In this document: positions 1-10,331 of the stretch, one piece after another
Numbering within the stretch: the stretch's first letter is position 1
Layout of the letters: each line of letters begins with the position of its first letter
NCBI GenBank assembly: GCA_002224055.1
Contig: AZLU01000307.1
Location: 1-38,772 of the forward strand
Length of the DNA stretch: 38,772 nucleotides
DNA from: Pezizomycotina sp. ARF18
Taxonomy: Eukaryota > Ascomycota
Direction: 5' to 3'
Position numbers and translations under genes: made by a program
The notes under the pieces: generated by a model
What the model was told of the DNA's origin: nothing
Databases searched by the model: none
Seen by the model: only the letters and a program-made list of their open reading frames with translations

Positions 1-1434
1 CCTAAGGAGAAATCAAATGCGTTGCCAGTGGTACCCATCCAGCTTCCGGCGCTATGATCCATTGAGCCAGCGTAAAACGGAACCATTGTTTGCCACCATC
101 ATGCAAGCTTCTGAAGGCCTGCCCTTCCTGAAGGGCCACTGTATCCGCCATTCGTGACGGAGGGGCGAAGGGGTTACACGGTAACAGCATTTTGTAAACG
201 CCGTTCAAGTCGTCGACAACTTTGATTGCAGGTCCCTGTTGAGGTCAAATAGGTTAGTGATTGAGGAGGATAAATCCGTTTCTTTTATTATTCAGTACTA
301 GATAAGGGCAAATTCAATCAAAAGCACACATCGGGAAGGAAAGAAGTACCGGTCAAAGAAATCCACAAGTATAATCCAGGGTTGCTTCCATTCACCAGCG
401 CATTGGTCGGCGGAGGCAAGAAGGTTTCCAGTGCCATTAAGCCGTTCGTGTCGCGATATACGTATCATTAGGAATCAAGATTCCAAACGCGCCCACGTCG
501 TCATAAAGGAAATGAATTCAATGAAAGGGATCCTGTCACCAGCATACGGCAAGTTATGCGGTCGGTCAATGTGCAATTGAAACCAGTAGGGCTGGGTTAC
601 TGTGAACGGCGTCTCGAAGATGTAGGTGAATTCATCAAGGATACCCGCACTGGTGAATTAGTCGCCCCGGTGCTGAGAACGCTACAACCCTCTTTTTTGA
701 ATCGATCATCTCCTGCAGTGTTGGCCATGACGACGTCGCGGTCGATGAGTCCGGTTCATAAAGCAAATCGGACAGGCCGCCAAATCAAAGGCCGTCTTGT
801 AAGTCGTAGCGGGGAGCGTTGGTCCATTGACCAGAAGAATCGTGACAACTAAATGGTAGTATTTCTTTATGAGCATGAACGAGCGGCGATCTCAAACAAA
901 AAAAAAAAAAACATCACTCTATAAATTGGATATCGGCGGTATTTTCACCTTCAGACGGATGATTGTCGAGCCAACTTTAATCTTCTTTAACCATGAGGAT
1001 ACTGGGCCCGCGTTCAGCAACCCACAAACTCGTGTGGCAGAGATAAGGATTCCCATCCCCCGTCTTCACTTCTTGTACCTGTGCCTGTAGCAACCTTACT
1101 CCGGCGTCCAGGCCGCCGGTGCGTCGAAATACTGGTTTGCAGCCACCGAATAATCTGTCGTACTATCTCTCACGAATGCGCGCTGTCGTGTGCTCCACTA
1201 CATTTAGGATAAAACAATCGAGGGTTACTAAATGATGAAACATGTCTAAAAGAACGATCGAAACTGAAAGAAAGCTAGCTTGCTTACAGGAATGTGACCT
1301 CGTTATATTGTCGGAGCATAAATCTGGGGAATTATTGCAAGCCGAAGTTTGGTAACCGAAGGCTGCTTCGCCAAAGCGGTGGCACCAAAACAGAGGAGCA
1401 AGCCTGCACCGCTGAGCTGACTTCTGAATCTCAT
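1..1434 (-). CDS. Secreted PLC-like phosphodiesterase (PI-PLC X-type TIM barrel), 3' end at window edge
   Basis: Fungal homologues are secreted or surface-attached PLC-like phosphodiesterases. The ATG at 1434-1432 opens a signal peptide (MRFRSQLSGAGLLLCFGATALA). Exons read 1434-1288, 1197-949, 848-350 and 235 to the edge; introns are 1198-1287 (GTAAGC...TAG), 849-948 (GTGAAA...TAG) and about 236-349. Splicing intron 1 gives FLGAHDSAFV, with the family's catalytic-type His, then NQYFDAPAA and LDAGVRLLQAQVQE. Splicing intron 2 joins NHPSE to VVTILLVNG, followed by WPTLQEMIDSKKRVVAFSA, YLDEFTYIFETPFTV, GTGNLLASADQCAGEWKQ and, after intron 3, GPAIKVVDDLNGV. These blocks follow family order but lie in changing frames, with at least six single-base shifts (for example within AHDSA/FVRDS and after APAA). 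About 75 codons after NGV reach position 2 without a stop, so the C-terminus is not seen. Family assignment is firm; substrate is unknown. Confidence 0.82.
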
Positions 1435-1527
1435 AGTCGCTGAGTGGGACGACACGTGCGGAACTAATAATAACTGGAAGGATATCGATAAGCGGGACGG
1501 ATTGAAAAGGGAGAGATGATGTTAGTC

Positions 1528-1555
1528 AAATAAATAAATAAATAAATAAATAAAA
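1528..1555. repeat. (AAAT)n microsatellite
   Basis: About seven tandem AAAT units read directly from the sequence, in the spacer upstream of the PLC-like gene. Confidence 0.95.
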
Positions 1556-1672
1556 AGGACCGTGAATGTATATCTTCAATCGTTCATTCGAGAAAAAGGA
1601 AAGAGGAAGAAAGAAAAGGAAGGGGGTATTAGCAGAATAGAAAGAAGTATAGGGGAAGTGCTATAAAGAAAA

Positions 1673-1707
1673 TAGTAGTAGTAGTAGTAGTAGTGGTAGT
1701 AGTAGTA
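1673..1707. repeat. (AGT)n microsatellite with one interruption
   Basis: Tandem AGT units with a single GGT interruption. Non-coding context. Confidence 0.95.
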
Positions 1708-2755
1708 TCAAATTGTATCGATAACGTTACAGCGTGTGCAGCAGAGCTCAAGCGCTTTGAAGAATGAACAATTATATAGATACTACACTAAATCAAACTA
1801 AATGCATTATTTCACTTGGTATATCCTTTGGCTCAGCCTCACAGATTCGTGTCGTTTACATCAATCAATAAATAACTGCTCAGTGCTCTATAAGTTCTAT
1901 AAGTGCACATACTTTCCGATCCGCCAAAAATAGAAATTTAAGAAGTATCCAAAAAGAAGAACTAGACTTATATATCTTTAAGTGGCTTTTAGGAGGCTGA
2001 ATTTTCAAGAGGCTGAACGGAAGCTGCTAGCGAAAAAAGAAGTACGGTTCCCGGACCCCCGAACGGTCTTCAATTTCAACCCAAGCGCTGATAGCTCTGG
2101 CGACTTCGCGAAAGGGAACCCACATCACAAACCTCAGGAGTTTTTTTTTTTCTTTTTTTCTCTCATTTTTAATTCCGGCCTTCCCGCTCTAGAGATCTAC
2201 CAGGGGTATCCATTCGCTTACTTTTCAGATTAGATCACCTTGGACGGAGACAAACGTGGAGAGCTATCTAGACGTGCTTTGAAGGATGCCTAAGAGCTAG
2301 GACTATTGCTTATATACGTCTTATGGGCTTCATCATGTCAAACGTACGTGATTATTTTGCTTGGAGGTCTTAACTGCTTATTAGTAAATCCTAAAGTAGA
2401 ATACTATCAGTATTCGTACTAATGCCAATAATTCTAGATCCAAAGAATTGCGGAAACGGCCCGTTGCATTATATGTGAATTTATTTTCTGTTAAGCGTGC
2501 CATGATGTCTTTCGCAAGGACATTTTACAGCCAAGAGCAATTGGATCACTTGCCGTCCAACGCTTATACTGCTGTCTTGCTTTCTTCATTCTAAGAAGTA
2601 TGCAAGTTGGAAGCTTTCAGACTTGTCTTCCTTTAAATTGCTCAAAGGGTACGAAGCGCCTGTCATGCAGGGTACTTGTCTCACAGCGATTAGCCCTTAT
2701 GATTTATCTTGACGGTAATATGGGTACGCATATAAGAAAAGACAACAGTCAATTG

Positions 2756-4266
2756 GCCCTCACAACGATTTTCTGATAAGTCCTGTCACAACTATAGTTA
2801 CCGACTCTCAGGGTCACAAAAAGACGGTAGTTTACAGCACAACAAAGCACGCTACAGTCTGGACCGGTAGGTTGCCGCCTTGATGATGGTCGTAATCTCC
2901 TTTGTAGATCTTTCTGGTATTATATTACTTAAAATTATACTTATATTCTTACTCGCGTTCTTGACAGAGTCTCCCGGATGGCATGGTATTTGGATTTGCG
3001 TCAATAGAGACAAAACCCACGACGCTGCCAAAATCTCGAGCTCTCCAAACGTACTCACGGATAAGAACGGACGACCGCTTCCTACTGTCTTTGTTACCCA
3101 AGATAAACTCTTTGGCAGCTTCCAGGAACCCTCTTTCCCACAGCAGCACCAACTCAAGTTCGTCACAAAGACGAACTTGGTCAGTAAGACTATCTCAAAA
3201 ATATCCCTTAAGGAGGCCAAGCAATCCCTGTTGGCAGTGACGGCCGCCCTGGTGGACTGCTGGGTCCTTCCACTATTACTTCACGAATTCTGTTGGTTCC
3301 ACCGTAGTTTACACCACGTATAAGACGATTTCGGGACAGCCAACAATGCCCGTATTAGTCGCAGACACTTGGGACAACTGGGTTCCGTTGCAAAGGACCA
3401 TAGTAGTTACGAGCTCGATCGTGATGCTTATGTTCTTAGCTACTGCGTTTTGGGTTGGCTTGACGTGGAGGAGGAGGAGCGGGAGGGACACCTCAAAATT
3501 ATTCCCGGAGTTGGTCATGATGATGTCGACGACGTCAGCGACTACGGTGTCCTAGAAAACTACGAGCACTCTAACAGTGGTGTGGTGGAGTCCGCAGGGG
3601 AACGGGGTAAAGCTAAGGTGGAAACCTGGAGAGTAAACTCCAGCTTGGCTACGTCCGAGAACGCTTTGCAGGATCAAAATCTTGATATGAACGTCTTCCG
3701 GAAAGATTTAGGATTAACGATAGGTGGATCAGGAAGCGGGACTTCCGGGAGGAGATTCGAAGAACTGCAGAACTACCTCCAATCCAATTTCCACCAGAGC
3801 TCAGATATGATGAGCAGGGTCAGCAGGTGCTTGAAAACAGACACAGACTTTAAGCACACGATAGGTGACAAAGACAATGAAGGGATCGATCATACGGCTG
3901 GAGCAGAACAGATTTCCTAGATATCTCCGAACCTGAAGAGGAAGCACCAGCATTACATTCCAGGGACCATGGAAAGAGGGCATACGGAACTGAGGCTGAG
4001 ACAGAGACCACCGAAAGCACGAGGAGCAGCTTTAATTATACAGGGAGCATGGTTTCACGGCCTCAACCAAGAACCAGAGTTCCTAGAACTGGAAGCCCTA
4101 GCACTGGAGGGATACAATTCCTTGGCCCCAGAGACATTCTTAGAAAACGATGACAAATGGGACGGCGCTGTTTGAGGAGAGCAAACTCAAAGAAAGGTTG
4201 TGTTTGGAGGATGAAAGAAGGATGTATAAGAATGAAAAAAAAAAAAAAAAAATCCAAATTAAATAG
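2756..4266 (+). CDS. Single-pass membrane protein with Thr/Val-rich ectodomain and acidic tail (unknown function)
   Basis: I do not recognise a named family. The N-terminal half is like a fungal Ser/Thr-rich wall or ectodomain: PVTTIVTDSQGHKKTVVYST (about 2787-2845), VLTDKNGRPLPTVFVTQ (about 3052-3100) and TNSVGSTVVYTTYKTISGQ (about 3282-3340). Next come a membrane segment, IVVTSSIVMLMFLATAFWVG, and a basic stop-transfer WRRRSGR (about 3398-3485), indicating type I topology. The tail is hydrophilic, with a Gly/Ser patch (LTIGGSGSGTSGRR) and a charged end (FEESKLKERLCLEDERRMYK) stopping at 4264-4266 after an A tract, which makes the last residues uncertain. Ectodomain, membrane segment and tail lie in different frames, so several indels or short introns interrupt it. 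The start is not determined; 5' exons with a signal peptide may lie upstream. The next gene has similar architecture. Confidence 0.6.
4234..4251. repeat. Poly-A tract at the 3' end of the membrane-protein gene
   Basis: An uninterrupted A run immediately before the predicted stop. Its length decides the final reading frame, so the C-terminus of the preceding gene is uncertain. Confidence 0.95.
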
Positions 4267-5037
4267 AGAACTGATTCAGAAGGGAGCTTAAAAGCATAGT
4301 TCTGCGGGCTAACCCAAAAGTTAGATGAGTTCTCCACACTCGATTTTGATATTCTTCTTCGACATGATTTTCACATCCTGGAGATGTATTATTCTATGGT
4401 GGTACGGAACATCACACTTACGGGCGTTCATCTCGCAGAGCAGATGAGCCGGTACGACCCGGCTTGTGTGACCTTCTAGAAACGTTCCCCACGCTTCAGC
4501 ATCATCTCAAATTTTTACCTTGCCACGTCAAGGCTGTCCAACGTCATTTCGACTTAACGCTGTTATACGGAGCGTTTCCTTCTTGACGCATCATAAAGTT
4601 AATGTTGTGATGCTTGAACTGCAAATCAGTAATTGTAGCCGGGTTTGCGCCCCATTTCCGCCTGAAATTCGGTGCGCTGATGCGAGGAGCCGTTTAGAAC
4701 ACTCGTGACGACGCGGAAATCTTAAGGAACAGCAACTCGTAGGATTTACCTCAAGGTCCATCGTGATGTAATTTCGTATGCAATTGGCAAGATACAGAAG
4801 CATAACCCTCGTCCCAATGTAAGGTAGTGTACGGGTATCAGACTTGTATTTATTTGGACGAGGGGAAATATGATATATTTATAGAGCAAACGCCCGTCGC
4901 AGATTATGAAGCCCCTCTTTCCTTATAGAACTCTATAGTGGTGGAAACAGCATCTCGCAAACGCAGAGAACTTCTGTAATCCTTTTTATGCCGGCGAACT
5001 CTGGATGCCATAAGACATTCTTCTGTTTGAGGAACGT
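4267..5037. other. Intergenic region between the two membrane-protein genes
   Basis: No gene is supported. Open frames at 4520-4708 (+) and 4591-4803 (-) lack recognisable motifs and mirror each other. The segment probably carries the upstream region of the gene at 5038 and may hide a 5' exon with a signal peptide. Confidence 0.5.
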
Positions 5038-6915
5038 ATGGCAACGCAGCAAGCAGGTCCATCTCCCATTCCTGGTTCGATCACAATTACGCTGCCACCT
5101 GGTCCCGTTAGAACAAACATAGTTTTTCTTCATCTTCACAGCCCCTCCACTGTTTATACTACATCACCCCCTTCTGATCACGGATTAAGCACTGGGCAGA
5201 TAGTTGGTATTGTTTTCGGATCCGTCTTCGGCGCCGCTGCTCTAATTCTCATCTTCGGACTTCTTTTCTTACATATCCGCAAGTCTAGCTCCGACAACGA
5301 CACTGAGCGTGCAGCGAACTTCGAGATTACCATCGGTGAAAGCGACGACGAGGAAAGCGGAGGCGATAGCGGCAACGATAACAGCGGAGGAGGTGGAAGC
5401 GGTGCATGCACCCACTGCGGGCCCGTAACAATCGTTCAGCCCTCTCAACCAAATATGTGGCCCCCACCCGGAGGTCTCATCGGCTATCCTGGTAGCCCTT
5501 TTCTACCACACGGAGGTGATGGCGGTGGCAGCGTTGACGTCCGAGTAAACTCTGGCAACGTAGTGACTGCTCTTGCTGCTCATCGACGTTGATCGTGGTT
5601 ACATCTCAGACTCCAGCTCGTATTCTTCATTTGAGGAAGAGCAGTTCATGCCGCCACCGCCCGCGCGGTTTGCGCAGCACGGACCTGGGCCCGAACCGAT
5701 GTTTGACGAAGAGTATGGCAACCCAGGACGACTCGGACGCGCGCCAGTCATTGCCAACAGTGCCCAGGAGGTTTTCAGCCCGACACCGTTTCCGGCGGCG
5801 CCTCCAGGGTCCATGGAGCCCTTCGGTGACAAATCCGGCTTGGAATTCCCACGTTTTCCCCCAAGGATCGTACCTTCTGAACTTCCTTCGCTGTTTGGGG
5901 GAAGCGGTACTCACTCGGTCCGTGATATGAAAGGGCCGATAATAAGTTTCATTACCTCAATAGACACTATAGGCTCACCTATTGGAGACGGCAATATGTT
6001 TCCCATTGATACTATACCGTTTTGCCCGCCTCGCCGTGTAGTACCATCAGCAGCGGCTTCGTGCCTAGCCCGTGCGAGTCCACCGCCACCCGACGTTTTG
6101 TTAGATTTTGAACCAGAGTCTGCGGAAGAGTGGACTAATTACCCGCCTCTTAGGAGCTTCCACCAAGAGGACCCAGGAGCCCACGGCCGGGAGCGATTTC
6201 CCTCCGGGAATGCCGCCGGGCCGTAGTATCATAGAAGAGGAAGAGGAGCTCGAATACCCGTAAGAATACCGGTAGATACGGACGAAATTCCCGTCCGGCC
6301 TGCAACACCAATGCCAGGACATTCTTTTGCACCTATCGCAAGTTCAATACGGTAGGCATGCCAGGCATGATGCCCGGCGCTGTGTCCGGCGTTGTGTCCA
6401 GTGGGATGTCCGACGCGGTATCCGGTGCTACGCCTAATTCTACGCCAAATCCTATCTCCGGCAGAACTCCTAGCCGGCATTCAGAACAGTATCGCCCATG
6501 GAGGGCTTTGGCCAGAGTGGAAACAATGCCCGGTTTGTCATTTACAGGCCAAGGCCAAAGCAGTCCATTCTCTGGCCTACCTATTCCAGGAGGTTTCAAC
6601 CCTGGAAGCTCGATTCCTCCTCGATTTCTAAGCCTCCGCCAGCTGCCATGCGTGCTCTGCCTCGCTTACCGTTTCCGAACGATACGGCGTGGGCGGTTGG
6701 AACATGACAGGTAACCTCTAGGAGGCAGCGCGAAAGGCGTTCGGTGCATTGGGAAGACGGACCAGCGGAGGAAACGCAGCCGTACAGGGCGGCCAGTCAT
6801 CAGAGTGTAAAAGGTAGACGACAGATAGAATTTCCCCATAGCTTCAAGGTGCAGTTCGTCTAAACAGCACTCTAATGAATCTGGCGACTCTGATGGTATC
6901 AACGGCTCCGATTGA
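5038..6915 (+). CDS. Single-pass membrane protein with Gly/Asp- and Pro-rich cytoplasmic tail (unknown function)
   Basis: The first ATG of the long frame (5038) is used, although an upstream exon is possible because no signal peptide is present. A short Pro/Thr-rich segment is followed by a membrane helix, GQIVGIVFGSVFGAAALILI, and a basic stop (HIRKSSS). An acidic tail follows (GESDDEESGGDSGNDNSGGG), then Pro/Gly-rich sequence (WPPPGGLIGYPGSPFLPHGG). The frame shifts near 5570 and continues as SDSSSYSSFEEEQFMPPPPA to about 6220, as IIEEEEELEYP and IPVDTDEIPVRPATPMPGH, and ends with HSNESGDSDGINGSD at a TGA (6913-6915). A strong acceptor-like CTTCACAG at about 5143 could end a very short intron. 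Small membrane proteins with long disordered tails are common in Pezizomycotina and evolve fast; no function can be assigned. It follows the preceding membrane-protein gene in the same direction. Confidence 0.68.
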
Positions 6916-7440
6916 TCAGTCGATTAATTAACATATTTAGTGGGAATTTATCTGCCTTCATCTTCAAATACCTCTTTCTTTCTTTCTTTTTTCTTTTTTC
7001 CTTTTCTTTCGTTTTTCTCTCTTATTGATCTTTGGTCGTGGAGAAATTAAGAGTCATTCCATGAAGCATTACTCTCTGATTATCTTGATGCATCTTGGTG
7101 ACATTTTTTTTGTTTGTTTTCTCACTAGTACTAAGCAAGTTCTTCTCTCTACATTAGACATTGAAGCATTCTCGAAAGATAAGTTGAAGCAAATCTGCAA
7201 ATAATGCTCAGTGGCGATGGCACATCTTTCCCAGCATACAAGAGACCTGTTTCTCAAGCTGTTCTCGCTAACATTGCTCGCACTTTGTTATGTAGCAGCT
7301 TGATTAGCGACAGACAAGCTCGTAGACAGCATACTTAAGTATACTAATTAGACTATATATCTCATTAGGCTATATTATTCTCATATGATCATAAAGTACA
7401 ATTAATATGTGGCCAGCTCCGTCTCCTTGTTATAATAGAA

Positions 7441-7468
7441 AAAAGAAAGAAAGAAAGAAAGAAAGAAG
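7441..7468. repeat. (GAAA)n microsatellite
   Basis: Tandem GAAA units read directly; non-coding. Confidence 0.93.
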
Positions 7469-7530
7469 GATCGAAAGAAAAAGAACCCATGGAATGCTCA
7501 GCTCCGGAACATCTTGGAGAATATAGTGAG

Positions 7531-7557
7531 AATATATATATATATATATATATATAT
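7531..7557. repeat. (AT)n microsatellite
   Basis: Alternating AT run of about 26 bases. Confidence 0.93.
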
Positions 7558-7648
7558 CCAACATATAGAGCTCCTTTAAGATATATTATGTCAAAGTATT
7601 GCTACGTTGGAAATAAACCGTTTATAGGCGAATGCGTAACAATGCTAC

Positions 7649-7649
<1 letters not shown>

Positions 7650-7682
<33 letters not shown>
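7650..7682. repeat. 33-base poly-A tract
   Basis: Uninterrupted A run; no adjacent reverse-transcribed element or target duplication was recognised. Confidence 0.95.
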
Positions 7683-7685
<3 letters not shown>

Positions 7686-7858
7686 CCAGTGAATTGCAAA
7701 TTTGCGCACTGTAAACTGCCAATCACGATGATTAAATACGGGCAGAGCTTACGATCCTGAACGCGTGAATGCGAGAGTTTCTCCACTTCTGCACATGCGT
7801 AAATTCCTGAGACATACATATCACCAACTTGCAGTTCAACAGAGCCTCTAGTGCTTAG

Positions 7859-7945
7859 TATTATTATTATTTAATTATTTTAATTATTTTATTATTTTAA
7901 TTATTTTAATTATTTTATTATTTATTTATTTATATATATATATTT
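7859..7945. repeat. AT-rich low-complexity block
   Basis: TTATT, TTTAATTA and TATA units in tandem without a strict period. Confidence 0.85.
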
Positions 7946-8200
7946 CAATTTAATACGAATATTGAATGTATATAGCATACACTTTCGTGGTGCGCTGGTC
8001 GATATATAAAAAAAAATGGATATATTGATAATTTGCGATCTAACTTTACAAAGCAGAAATAATAACAAATTAATAGCCTGACTTTATTTTTTTTTTTTTG
8101 TGGTGTGATCAGAAAGTACTTGACTTACCCCGCAGCAACTAGTCATATCTCAAACGGCTCGCGATGAGGTCTTCAACGGTACCCTTTTGAAATTAGGTCC

Positions 8201-8362
8201 ATGACTCGCTTGCAAATCGGTGTTGATTTACAGCTGGCTGCCAACCGCAAGAATAGAAAGAAAGACACCTCTTTTGAGGCATTTCAACAGATGCAGGGGT
8301 TGGACCGCCGCGAGCAAATTCGCTTGGATCAAGACTTCACCCAGGCGGTTCCTGATCGCTGA
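8201..8362 (+). CDS. Possible 53-codon ORF (unrecognised)
   Basis: ATG at 8201 and TGA at 8360-8362. The product is hydrophilic and charged, including TSFEAFQQMQGLDRREQIRL and DQDFTQAVPDR, with a Glu/Gln/Arg composition unlike random translation of this AT-rich area. I recognise no family. It could be a real small protein, a surviving exon of a decayed or frameshifted gene, or chance. Stops lie in all frames just upstream. Confidence 0.25.
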   Translation: MTRLQIGVDLQLAANRKNRKKDTSFEAFQQMQGLDRREQIRLDQDFTQAVPDR

Positions 8363-9279
8363 CCCTGGTAATTCTTTACCATACTACAAGATTCATTAAC
8401 TACTTACCTAGCTAGGTATTCCGCCCATACAGCCTGTCAAGGCGAAATTTTATGAGTACTGTAAACTTTTTGAGATCTGTTTATATAAGAGAACGTAAGA
8501 AGGAATTTGCAAATTGCTCGACTAGGGGGATAGTAGTAATGTATTCCCCCTATACCAGTCATTAATCCGCGTCATGAAACTATCCAAATCCCTTTGAACG
8601 AAAAAAAAAAAATTTTTTTTTGGATGATAAATAATTGAGGGATTTCACCGATCATGAATTCCTCAATGACAGCGAGCCTTCCGGAAAATCTTTTCCTCAT
8701 GATTATTGGGAGGGCGGGAATACGAGAATATTCATTTAAACTGGTGACATGCAAAAGATTTCTTTCGGAGGCCCCGACATCAAGGGTCTCAGACAGACGG
8801 ACACGGCGAGAGAAACCCGACGGTTATACGTGTCGTAGAGGTCTTTATGCACGACCTATTTGTTGCTGTAGAAAGGACCAATTCGAGCTGCGACGCTGTT
8901 TGGGAAGTGAACTAGCGCGCATCGCGTTCATATACTATTCTAACAGAGAGGACCCATGAACGTCCACGTTGTGAAATTATGCGTTTTGTATACACACTAT
9001 GTTCAGTATCGCAATGGAGACAAAAGAAGTTAAGAGAGAATTCTCATACTCGCATGTCGCGAAGTGATGATGACTATAATAGTGTGTAGAGAATGGATAT
9101 TCTCCCGATATAAGCTAAGAAAATGTACACCGAAGAAACCAGCTTGAAAGACCCAATTGAAATTATTTAAGAATACAATTTTGAAGACGAAAAGAAAAGT
9201 GGCGGTTCATGTTGAAGGAAATTACATCAACCGGGATTGAGCTATTACAAGTAGGTATATTTTTGCTGCGGAAAAATGT
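8363..9279. other. Intergenic; 3' side of PLAC8 gene
   Basis: No supported gene. A 101-codon open frame (8654-8959, +) has no motif and its antisense is equally open. The last part is probably the 3' UTR and terminator region of the minus-strand PLAC8 gene. Confidence 0.5.
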
Positions 9280-10022
9280 TTACTTCTGAGGAGCGTAGTT
9301 CATTCCATTGTTTTGCTGGTATCCTCCCTGGTTGACGGCGTGCTCAGCCATCAGTCTGGTTTCCTTATCTTCCTGGATTTAACGTGCAGCATCCGCACCA
9401 ATAGTGGCGACTGCAATCTCCACAACCAGAACCAGCGAGATTGTATTTGGATCTGTTTTTAAAAACAAAAAACGCGCATTGTTAGCATCTCGTTCCCAAA
9501 AATCAAATACAAAGTCGAATATACTTACGAACATCGCCACGTTGTATCATGCTGAGGATCCATTGGCAACCAAAGTAGGTCAAAGCAGTCCAACCAATAC
9601 ACGGCCTATTATTAACAGGTTAGCATTAGCCATTTAAAATAATGTTCTAAGAGGAGAAAAAATTGTCTTCAAAGGTCGAGAAGGAGTAATACCATTGCAG
9701 TTGCTGTAGCGCTCATATCACCATTGTGTCTTACACGATGTTGGATTGTGCTGTAGGTCATGCATGGACACCAGAAAGCCTTACAGCCTGTAGAACGAAT
9801 TAGTGAACCGTACTTTCGATGTGTATATATATATAATGTCCGTGTTTTTTTTTTTTTTTTTTGCAAACACAATGAATATAATGTTCGAGAGCACTTACAG
9901 ATTCCCATATCCGAGAAACAGTCACACATTCCATTCTCCCATTCCCTCTCGCCATTTGCGTTCATCTTACCTCCGACATTGGTGGCTGTTTTCGAGGCTC
10001 CTGTACTTCTACTGGCAAATTT

Positions 10023-10059
<37 letters not shown>

Positions 10060-10331
10060 TTGCTGTTGTTGCTGCTCCTGTTGTTGTTGTTGTTGTTGTT
10101 GCTGCTGCTGTTGAGGCGGCGGCGAGTAAACGGGCTGCTCTTGATGATAAACGGGTTGCTGCTGTTGCTGCTGTGGGTGCTGTTGGTAGTACTGAGGCTG
10201 CTGCTGATAGTCTGGCTGTTGCTGGTAAGCTCCCGGCTGCGGTGGATACGGTTGATGTGGAGAGTATTGAGGTTGAGGTGATTGAGGGTGACCGTAGGTC
10301 TTCTCGTTGGGATGGAGTTGTTATATGACAT
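9280..10331 (-). CDS. PLAC8-family protein with Q/P/Y-rich N-terminus
   Basis: Four exons on the minus strand: 10331-9899, 9787-9693, 9605-9529 and 9452-9280; introns 9788-9898 (GTAAGT), 9606-9692 (GTATTA) and 9453-9528 (GTAAGT), all ending in AG. The ATG at 10331 precedes a low-complexity region (YGHPQSPQPQYSPHQPYPPQ, YQQQPDYQQQPQYYQQHPQQ, then polyQ). The PLAC8 domain follows: GEREWENGMCDCFSDMGICC, KAFWCPCMTYSTIQHRVRHN, CIGWTALTYFGCQWILSMIQ with RGDVRSKYN, and GSGCGDCSRHYWCGCCTL, ending IQEDKETRLMAEHAVNQGGY and NYAPQK before TAA (9282-9280). The paired Cys motifs and order are diagnostic. PLAC8 proteins are small Cys-rich, often membrane-associated proteins; fungal roles are poorly defined. 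At least five single-base shifts interrupt it, for example an extra A at about 9377-9382 that breaks CCTLIQEDKE. Confidence 0.88.
10022..10113. repeat. CAG/CAA (polyQ) trinucleotide repeat
   Basis: On the plus strand this is a CTG/TTG tract; read on the minus strand it encodes the polyglutamine of the PLAC8-family protein. CAG and CAA codons alternate, typical of a coding tract. A frame jump within it hides the full length. Confidence 0.9.

Larger units (their letters stand above)
1435..2755. other. Intergenic region between PLC-like gene and membrane-protein gene
   Basis: No gene could be supported here. It holds the upstream side of the minus-strand PLC-like gene, two microsatellites (tetranucleotide at 1528-1555, trinucleotide at 1673-1707) and a T-rich run near 2142-2160. 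A short open frame at 1982-2233 has no family features and ends in low-complexity T. Upstream exons of the following plus-strand gene could lie in the last 250 bases, but no clear start was found. Confidence 0.6.
6916..8200. other. AT-rich spacer with dense simple repeats
   Basis: No coding sequence could be supported. The stretch contains pyrimidine-rich sequence (6960-7025), a GAAA microsatellite (7441-7468), an AT dinucleotide run (7531-7557), a 33-base A run (7650-7682), an AT-rich TTATT/TTTAATTA block (7859-7945) and a T run near 8090. Open frames here are generated by these repeats. Confidence 0.7.

Noticed and set aside
556-852. Open frame on the plus strand (98 codons)
   Set aside because: It is the antisense of exon 3 of the PLC-like gene, which carries clear family motifs on the minus strand.
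2852-3220. Minus-strand 122-codon frame opposite the first membrane-protein gene
   Set aside because: The plus strand carries ectodomain-like repeats (TVVTD/TDKNG type) in the same interval; the minus frame has no family features.
5178-5914. Minus-strand Pro/Ser/Arg-rich frames opposite the second membrane-protein gene
   Set aside because: They are antisense shadows of Gly/Asp- and Pro-rich codons; the plus strand has the membrane helix and tail.
9760-10281. Leu-rich membrane-like frame on the plus strand
   Set aside because: It is the antisense reading (CTG/TTG) of the PLAC8 gene's polyglutamine tract and intron.
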